From positions 4,858,567 to 4,922,566 of the forward strand of contig JAJEKV010000028.1 in the NCBI GenBank assembly GCA_021234155.1: a stretch of 64,000 bases of DNA, written 5' to 3'. This stretch comes from Isoetes taiwanensis (Eukaryota; Streptophyta; Lycopodiopsida; Isoetales; Isoetaceae). The notes beneath the pieces are model-generated. The model was not told where the DNA came from. It saw nothing but the letters and a program-made list of their open reading frames with translations, and ran no database searches. This document shows positions 56,112 through 64,000 of the stretch, piece by piece. How positions within the stretch are numbered: the first letter of the stretch is position 1; each line of letters begins with the position of its first letter. The translations under genes and the position numbers were made by a program.

Positions 56112-57879
56112 CTACAAAGCATGCATCAGCTTATTTGAAATAGCACGATAATATAAGCAAAGGTCTTCTGGCTTCTTCCAAATGTAAGCCCTAACTGTTG
56201 CTAGACTCATCTCTGGGGTAAGACTCCAGATTTATGTTGATCAAAAATATTCAAGCAGTGAGTCCATGTACCTTCACATATTAAAAAGCTCAAATAATTT
56301 GCCCACTCAAGCGATTTCGCTGCATAAGATGATCTCTATATAACAGGTTTAGCTGCTGCTGCTAAGACCGTGAACCTGATCGATAGGTAGCAAGAGTACT
56401 TCCGCCGCTGTTGGCCATCTAACTGTGCAGAGCTGCTTGTTCACTGCCATACTTTCCTCTGCAGGTTTCTCCACAACCAGCTTTTCCAAAACATAGTTAA
56501 CAACCTGTACACAAGCAATACATTGAATTGATTTTTCCATAAGAATGCACAACCTGAGCTCATCTAAACAATCTGTACCTTTGTATTCTCACAAAATAAT
56601 GCGGGCGACTAAGCTTCTGTTCCCATGCAAGCACCTGCAATGAATTTCCTCAAAGGGGTGCAGGAAGAAGCTGCACCTGCATAAAAAGAAGCACAATGCA
56701 TAGGTCAATTTATAGTAACATGTTTTTATGCCTTTGCATAAATGAAAGGACAAAGGTGTTTCATACTTTGCATGTTCTCGTGGTGGATTTGACCATGAAT
56801 GACAATAATCAATACACCACTTAGGAGCTCTTTTTCATCTTCTGTACCACATCTAAGTCTGTGGCCTTCTTCCTCCATGGTCCACTTTGTGAACCCTCCG
56901 CGATAATAGATGGGGGGCAAAAGTAGTTGAAAACTCAAGGCAGGCAGCAGCACATCCATGTCATCATGTGAAGACTCACTCGTCCTCTTCTATGAGAGTG
57001 ATGATCTCCCCAGGTATTGGCAATGGCACGTCTCCATTTGCCAAATGTGGCGGGGTTGCCTTCTGTCTCCTGCGAGCCAACCAATGACTCAATAGTCCAC
57101 GCAATGTCTCCTGACCAAGGTTCAACTGCAACAATCTTCAACATAATAAGTTCCAAACGTGGTGATTTAAATACTATTTTAAGAAGCATATATCAGTTAT
57201 GCATATGTAGAAAAATATACAGAAGTATAACTGACTCTGACATATTTCTATTTCCAGTTCTTCTGTCTAAATTGTTTTCATATTCATATCTATCTCCAGA
57301 TCTGTGTAGGAGAGATGTTTTTGCTGTTGGCAGACTTCTGTATAATTATGCCATGTGAAGGATCTATGAAGCAAAAGTGAGAATACAGTTTTATGCTGTA
57401 AATGTTTCTCTTCTTTTCTAGCCTATACTTGTTCCTTTGCTCACAACTTCAAATCTCAAAAAAATTCCTGTAAAGTACGGCCAACCTTGTTTTCTTCAGA
57501 AGCACCAGGAACCTGCAAATCTACGGAATATATTTCTGCCGAAAAACATTGGGGTGTATCAAGATGCACAGATATGCTTCCAAGTCTTGTATCCATTGTG
57601 AACCAAGCTGGAACACTAACCTGGTTAGGTAATAAGATTTTAGCAGGTATATTTGTCAAAAAAAAGGAATAACTTTTGTTGAAATCTTTACCATTTCAAA
57701 TAACTCTTTTTCTTTTTCCTCAAAGGATAGCCCAAGGTAATACAAATCAAGAGTATTATGAGATGCATGAACCTCTCAGTCAACACCACCACAAGTGTAC
57801 GTATTTTCATACCCCTTCCAAAATCCCACCAACGCACCATCGAAGTTATCTCCCAAAGTTTTACAATATCTACGTGATC
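56112..57879 (-). pseudogene. WDR48: WDR48-like gene, damaged 3' exons
   Basis: Exons continue the gene at 61702-58593: 57879-57813 (KLWEITSMVRWWDFGR), 57729-57692 (SFEEKEKELFEM), 57620-57486 (VPAWFTMDTRLGSISVHLDT), 57125-56980 (ETLRGLLSHWLARRRQK), 56933-56767, 56676-56579, from 56504 (VVNYVLEKLVVEKP), and 56223-56112 (TPEMSLATVRAYIWKKPEDL). The join to the second exon in phase needs a GC instead of an AG acceptor. The 56933 exon has about three indels between PPSIIAEGSQSGPWRKK, GTEDEKEL and KWCIDYCHSWSNPPREHAK. The 56676 exon has at least one, and the next meets a TAA. These exons encode the C-terminal WDR48 region. The final exon is again readable. Confidence 0.75.
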
Positions 57880-58592
57880 CTGCAAAACCACACTCCATTC
57901 ATATGCATCGATCCACAGCAGCAGACACAATACTAATAATTTCTCAGAGCAACACGACGCATACAACTAGACACAACTTAAATGGTCATTCATGTGTCTA
58001 GATTTCAAACACACACAGTAGTACTTTAGATTTAATCCGAGCTGCCTTTAAACTGCAGGAGTCCACAGAGCTATGTACCCATCTTGTGGAAATTCTAAGC
58101 TGTATTGTATTGTCTGCATTAAAAAGACCTGGATATCATACTTAATTGTGAAGAGTATGGCAAGGAGTGGTTGACTTTCAAAGTTCCTAAGATTAAAAGC
58201 CAAAAAAATGAGCCTCAAACAGATTTTACATCGCTATCGGATTTTATATTAAAACTTATTTATTTTAACAAGAAAGTTTGCCTCCATCTAAGCATCTAAA
58301 TCAAATTTTTTTAATTTTAACCAGAAATTCAGGGGAGGACCCCCCGGTTTGGATCATTTCTAAAGAAGGTAACCTCAACACTACAAACGATGTGGAGTTG
58401 CTAAAATTCTATGTGACCAGTGGATGTGCCAAAAGATTACCTGTTTTGTATGCATCTATCAAAAAAATAAGCTTAAAGGATACTTCAAATTAGTCACATT
58501 AAACCCACTTAGAGAGGAAAGGATGCAACAGGACTTTCAAAAGAATGCTATATGACCTTCAGAACACACAGTCAATTCAAGACATTATTTAC

Positions 58593-61500
58593 CTTTGTCA
58601 AAACATGTCTTCTGTCATTTAAAACTGCATGGCGGACAATTCCTGGTGTACCAGGTACCACTGAAGCAGGCTCTGTATACAAAGCTATCTGCATTCATCA
58701 GAATAAAATTGAGTTTATAAAGGCATGCACAGAACTCAAACAGAATACTCAAAAGCATGTCCTACAAAAGTAATGAGCTCATTAATCAAGGCTTACAGAA
58801 GACGATTAAAAGAAAATGCCAAGAAGGAAGACTATACTTACAGGGGCAGAACCGTCCATCCATGCTCTTGCTCGTGCAAAAGGCAGGGATCCAGCAACAA
58901 AACTATTAGCCTTCTGCAATGCTTTTGCTGACATTCGTCCCCGAGCTGGCCACTTATGTATTGATGAGTCTGTGGTGGCCACCCAAAGCCATTCATCATC
59001 TTGCAAAGCTAGCTGTTGTATAGGATGCTCTTCAGTAAACAAGAGGACACTTTCACGAGAAGATAGGTCTGTCATATATACCTGGACAAAGAAAGACGTG
59101 CAGACAACAGTGAGACCTGTCAATAGTCCATGTAAACAAGGAAGCAAGGGAACTCAAAACATAAATATTTGCTTACAGAAAGATCCTTCCCACCACTATA
59201 TACACGACCAAAAGATGGGCTGCTTGCCATGGCCCATACAGAATCAGTATGCACAGCATACGAATGAACACACCGCTGTTGTCCAAGATCCCAAAGCCTA
59301 GGAATCACAAGAAAATGAGCAAACAGAAAACTAAAGTCAGCTCAGAATTTGTCAAGGCTACAGGTCCTAAAACATTAAAACACGTTTTGCTAAAACAGGT
59401 AATTGCTATTAAAAAAAAGAGTAAAATGCATTATAACACTTCATCACTTACCTGATCATGGAATCTGAAGACCCTGACAAGCATAACCTGCAAAGACAAA
59501 AAGCTTTTCTTATTGCCTTCAAGGCACCTTATGATGTAATTTCAACTCCTCCTGGGTCCTATAAAGTTTTTTCTGAGAGGCTTACCTTCCCTCAGGATCT
59601 AGGAGCAATGCCCGTACGTTATCAGAGTGCCCTTTTAACTTAATTTGTTTTGCCCCACTTCTCGGGTCCCATACCCTTACGGCCTAAAAAGACATGGCAA
59701 AGCTTATAAAAGCACTCGATTAAATGTTATATCAGCTAGTTTGAATAAATGCTTAGCAAGATCACCTTTTCTGTTCCTCCCGAAACAAGCACAGTTCCTG
59801 CATCATTGATTGCAAGAGCGTAAACAGATTCTTTATGACCTTTAGCTTGAACAGGATTATACCCTTGGTTAGGATTTCCTGAAATGGCAGATGATGTATG
59901 TGTGCTAATTGAGCGATCATTGAAACTTCCAGATGATGCAATCTTGTGACTGCCTTCATATCTATTTTCTTCTGCTCCTTCTGTTGCTGCTTTAGAAAGG
60001 GGTGACATAGCTGCTTCAATGTCCCAGATAAATACCTCACAACCAAGTCCACCTGATGCCACAATGTTGGTCTACCCACTCAAAGAAAACAGAAGTGCTT
60101 TAGGTAAACATGCATGCATGCAGGACAATTTGACATATATATGCATCTTAATATCATCCTCACATGTCGGGCGGCGGCAAGTGTCGTGACATAGTCTGAA
60201 TGTTGGCGGAATGTCCTTGTACATTCACCTCCAGAAAATGCATTCCAGGTCTGAAGCTCGCATGCCAGCATGATATGCTTAGTGATAATTCGCCCATTTC
60301 ATACAAAGCATTGATATAGTTGGCATACCTTTATAGTAGTATCTGAAGAACATGACACTAATCTACCGCTGCCAGTTATGACTGCATCATTCACCTGCCA
60401 CAACATGTGGAACGGATCTTAACTGTTTTGAAATCCTAACATTCTAGAAATCTATTCTTCCAAATGCAAAATGGCATGAGGGAAAAAAAAAGGATCGTTT
60501 ACTACACTAACTATGAATTTCTATTTCCAGAGATGCTCCCACCAAGACAAACCAGAAGTTTGGATTCTAAATAAAAACAAAAAGAATGTGGATGAGAGGG
60601 ATAAAAGTGGAAGAAAACCTAAACAAGGTCTTCAGGGTCTTCAGAATGCAACAACAGGACAGCCTTGGTAGGGTCATTACGAGTCAGATATGTATGCAGC
60701 CTAATCAGGCCTCCCACACTTATTACTAAATATTATTTTCCCTACAAGAAATTTGCAGCGCATTGTCTCGGAAACTTCCACATGGAATTTAAAGAACCTG
60801 CACCGGATATCAAAGGTGGCCACAGAAGGGAGTGGTCAAAGGAAATGACTGAGTCTTAGTTTGTAGGACTTCCTATCTAGTAGCTGAAAACTTTATTGGT
60901 CCTAACTATATACGCCATATGCCATTAGTCCTCTCTTTCTCATGCAATTAGCTACTTGCTCCATTACAAATTAGACTCCACATAGCCACTCCACTCAGAT
61001 TTGAGCATGTATGTATACTGAAAAATGATGTACTGATAGTATTTTCAAATGGAGGAAAAGGTCAACATTGCAGCTGAAATAAACCTACCCAATCAACATG
61101 AGATTCAAAGGTAGCTTGGCATACAGCAGCTTCATTGCTTACTTCCCAACGCTTTAATGTGCCATCACGGCTTCCAGAAAACAAAAACCATCCATCGGCA
61201 CTGCTTTCGTGAAGGGAGGGTCCAGAGACTTTGATACAATTAATGCCCGAGCAGTGCTGGCATTGGAACATGCAAGTCACCATCCCAAAATGTAAGCCAC
61301 AGGAGAATTAACAATGTTATAATACAATAAGGCTAAATGTACCAAACAGTGAACATATAATAGGATTGCAATAGCTGTGGCTGGCCAATACTGATTGGGA
61401 TATGCTGTTCAAGTGCCATCTTTTAATTTTTTACATTAGCGCAGTTCTGCTGATATTACAAATGGAAAGGATAATTACATGCAGGAGACTGCAAGTTAAA

Positions 61501-61702
61501 GATTATAAGAAAATACCACAACAATAAATTTGATCCTTGACATGTATTTGACCAAAGGTGTGTTTAGATTTTGTTGTCAATCGTAATAGCATTTACATCT
61601 CACCTTAGAATCATTTGAATCACTAAAGACATAAGTGATCCGACGTTCTTTACGTGGCCGAATGGCATTTGCAGCATTTCCAGTACTTGCAACTCGATGC
61701 AT
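58593..61702 (-). CDS. WDR48: WDR48/LRS1-type WD40 protein, ten intact 5' exons
   Basis: Coding exons 61702-61604, 61256-61089, 60394-60329, 60250-60164, 60071-59766, 59683-59586, 59487-59452, 59297-59177, 59081-58842 and 58688-58593 join in phase with GT-AG borders to 439 residues. They start [20 protein letters not shown], then give WD40 blades: [103 protein letters not shown] and [15 protein letters not shown]. In animals WDR48/UAF1 activates USP1/12/46 deubiquitinases; the plant LRS1 homologue has the same layout. No lesion occurs in these exons, in contrast to the rest of the gene. Reading past exon 10 into intron 10 gives only five more residues before a stop. Confidence 0.9.
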
Positions 61703-61713
61703 TCCTAATTTTA

Positions 61714-62420
61714 TCTACAAGAATGAAACAGATGCTGCATCTCAGCAAGCAAGTTTTATAGATACAAAATAAAGATCATAACAAGAAATCTCTATGAATC
61801 TGAATGATTATACGCCAATGCAATTGGCCAGTGATCATTAGACCAAAAATCCATAAATGAATTATTCTAGTGAATCCATCCATCCGCCACACTGGCGTAC
61901 ATATACTGCATGATTACAATGATAAGTATGAATTGACTACTAACCTCTCCCACGAACTGCAAACTAACGTGGCCAACTCCAAAAGCGACAACCAAAGCAT
62001 CAGTTTATTCAATATGACCCAGTTGCTGCCACAACAGATACTGAAGGCCCAAACGATCACAAGTCTAAAAATCCGATAATCGATTCATCCGAACGCCTCC
62101 AGCTGAGGCCTCAAACCAGGCGTCGAACTTACAACATTGCCTCCCACTTCCGGAATACGAAGGCCGTAAAAAACTTGCCCATGTATGAAAAGCAAAAACC
62201 CAGAGATATAACCAAAAACCCTCGGATCTTCGCAAAAACACCCAATTTTATGCCAATTTTTACAAAGAAAGAAGCCGCCTGTGCTAGGGCAGTTTTTTAA
62301 TTGAGCCACGAATGGTAATGGTGTTTGTAGTGATGGTCCGGTGGCTATACCGAGAAGACAGGATCTAAGCAAAGGATGAGCTTGTTTTTGTTTCTCTCTC
62401 TTGCTTTTCTGAGAACGCAA
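61714..62420 (-). promoter_or_regulatory. WDR48-like 5' leader with intron, possible N-terminal extension
   Basis: A leader exon ending at 62133 (donor GTAAGT) and an acceptor TTGTAG before 61714 define a 418-bp leader intron just ahead of the MHRV start. An open frame from ATG 62420 runs 96 codons to the donor and would continue in phase as IKLG-MHRV, so an extended N-terminus of about 100 residues is formally possible. A 31-codon uORF (MLNIPRRNKN...) precedes it. The MHRV start matches the family and is preferred. Confidence 0.5.
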
Positions 62421-62570
62421 GGGATACGGAGTTTTTGTTCCGTCGTGGAATGTTCAACATTGTAGTCTTGGTCAATGCAAGTATATACCCACTCCAAACT
62501 TTGGGTTTAGTATTAGAGCCGATTTTATTATGGCCTTTTTTAGGGAAAAATAGATTATTCTTTCGGAGTG

Positions 62571-62584
62571 GCTATATATACGGG
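62571..62584 (-). promoter_or_regulatory. TATA box of the WDR48-like gene
   Basis: On the minus strand CCCGTATATATAGC lies about 150 bp upstream of the first candidate ATG (62420), followed by purine/pyrimidine-rich leader sequence. Position and sequence fit a plant core promoter. Confidence 0.5.
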
Positions 62585-62599
62585 ATTTATTATTGCCGC

Positions 62600-64000
62600 C
62601 TTCTATATACATATTCTTGCTTTGTGAGTATTATTGTTTGCTAGTTGCGATGAAGGTATAATTATCCCAACATCTCTTTTTTTTTTTGTTTGAAACGAAT
62701 ATTTTTTTAAGGTATTTTTTCTATGCTGAGGACGATCCTAGAGCCGACACATGCATCCACCGTTATAAGGGCAACAATGATCCCATATTATTTTCTTAGA
62801 TTGCGGATCTGCTATGCCAGGTCCGCTTTCTGGCGGTGTAACTCGCATAATAATAGGTTCATCTTGCCTCCTCTAGAATACTCTAGCTATAATGGGATCG
62901 CCCTCTTGCTCATCCGCGTTCTTTCTTGCCCCTTTTTTTGGAACCATCTCTTCATTTTCTCCTGCTCAGAGGCCCTGCTTTGTAAAAGGTTGGATTATAG
63001 TTTGCAGAGCTCATTTGGAGCCCTTCGTTGATGCGGAATGTAGCTTGTAGTGTTTGTTTGAAATAGAACATTGCAAACTTACTGCCGAAAAAATTTGCTC
63101 AGGTATTGCAAAAAACTCATAAGTTTTTTCCTGCACCACTAGATCTCGGTTGTAAGGGCCGCCGATCCACCGTCTCTGCCACAGCTTCCAGCAGTTTGCA
63201 TCAAATTGTTGAAACGGTTTTTCCCTAATTGTGTTGTTGGTGTCACGTTTGAGGAAAATGTTTTTTTCTTTTGAATTTTTCTTTTGGCCCCTATCGCTTC
63301 TTCACTACCACGATTCTACATTTCAAGATCTGATATATGATGATCCAAGTGATGATATTTGTCATTCTCATGGCAGCAGAATTTAGAATATTCACATTTT
63401 CTTTCAAGCTGTATGAACTTTAGAGCATTCCGAACACCATTTCATATGAACTCTGTAATGCCTTTACTACCATGGTGTGCTGAAATGTAACGTTCTTAAC
63501 CGACATGCCCTTAGCCAACTGGGCAAAACCGTCTAGACATTTATGAGTAGTCGCCCATTTATGTGTTTTGAACGCCTACGTGCACATTCAAGGTTCAATC
63601 GAAAGCCTACCATGGGCTCAAGCAGCCTCCCATCAGAACTATGCTCGCCCCTCGGCATCCAAGGTCAGGCTCATGCTTATGTCATACCACGCCACAACGA
63701 TACCAAGTTCAGAAATTACCTGACGATATGCACCCATGAAGACTCAACTCGGTGACTTACTCGATACTCATGAAACACTAACTCCCAGACCTACTCACCG
63801 GGCTACAAGCAGCTGGGAAGGGTGGCGCTGTTACCGCCGGAAATGTACCAGCCTCGGGAGGTGCGGGAAGGGTGGCGTTGCACTGAGCATGCCCTCGGAA
63901 AGCTTACGAGCCTCGAGAGCATGCTTGAGAGCTTGAGGAGGCACCTCCTCCGGAAAGGACCGATTTTCCTGGCGCCGCCTTTCCCCGGAAGCCGTGTTTT
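62600..64000. other. No gene recognised; GC rises at the right edge
   Basis: 62.6-63.5 kb is AT-rich with short frames that show no domain. From about 63.55 kb the GC content rises and GGAAGGGTGGCG motifs recur (63.82 and 63.87 kb), resembling the GC-rich element-derived DNA of the left end. A retroelement may begin here and continue outside the window. Confidence 0.35.

Noticed and set aside
62085-62420. A separate 111-codon gene on the minus strand
   Set aside because: It is better explained as the leader exon of the WDR48-like gene reading through its donor site.
1-64000. CRISPR arrays, bacterial operons or rRNA genes
   Set aside because: No regularly spaced identical repeats with unique spacers, no rRNA sequence, and the genes are plant-type with introns.

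Overview
This window is nuclear DNA of a land plant. The evidence is a set of plant-type genes with short phase-consistent GT-AG introns: a COX6B with an acidic N-terminal extension, an LISCL-type GRAS regulator, the ubiquitin-like N-terminus of a PI4K-gamma-type protein, and a WDR48/LRS1-type WD40 protein. These lie among decayed plant retroelements (chromodomain Ty3/gypsy, LINE) and a CACTA-like DNA transposon. The species cannot be told. The sequence is mostly repeat-derived, and only about four host loci are recognisable.

Layout. 0.6-5.4 kb (minus): a frameshifted chromovirus. 6.2-9.6 kb: GC-rich minus-strand open fragments preceded by two TATA-like sites and by two pairs of a hairpin-forming repeat, each pair about 189 bp apart. 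9.7-12.4 kb: a diverged inverted repeat of nearly 1 kb per arm. 13.4-14.5 kb (plus): an intact five-exon COX6B gene. 15-20 kb: short repeats, a LINE fragment, a decayed direct-repeat family and a TTAA-bounded foldback element. 20.9-21.5 kb (minus): the PI4K-gamma-like N-terminal exon with no kinase domain nearby. 23.9-25.6 kb: an apparent decayed ~330 bp tandem array. 26.3 kb: a 48-bp-stem hairpin. 27.6-29.7 kb (plus): the intact intronless GRAS gene. 31.4-34.4 kb: a broken LINE, whose 3' part plus 1 kb of flank is duplicated at 37.8-39.3 kb. 36.0-37.7 and 51.6-54.0 kb: a second duplicated segment carrying intronless, broken histone H3-like genes. 42.2-50.5 kb (plus): a second chromovirus, split inside its integrase by a 3.8 kb CACTA-like element that contains a tandem tRNA-like array and a LINE fragment. 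55.5-62.6 kb (minus): an unidentified broken coding region, then the WDR48-like gene, whose first ten coding exons are clean and whose remaining exons are riddled with indels and a stop.

How the genes relate. COX6B serves mitochondrial complex IV, GRAS is a nuclear regulator, and WDR48-like proteins are WD40 scaffolds of ubiquitin-specific proteases. They have separate promoters and no operon-like relation. The most unusual signals are the duplicated H3-variant pseudogene, the half-intact WDR48 locus, the tRNA-like tandem array, and the paired hairpin repeats that keep pairing despite sequence change. All coordinates and splice junctions were derived by hand reading; no database search was run.
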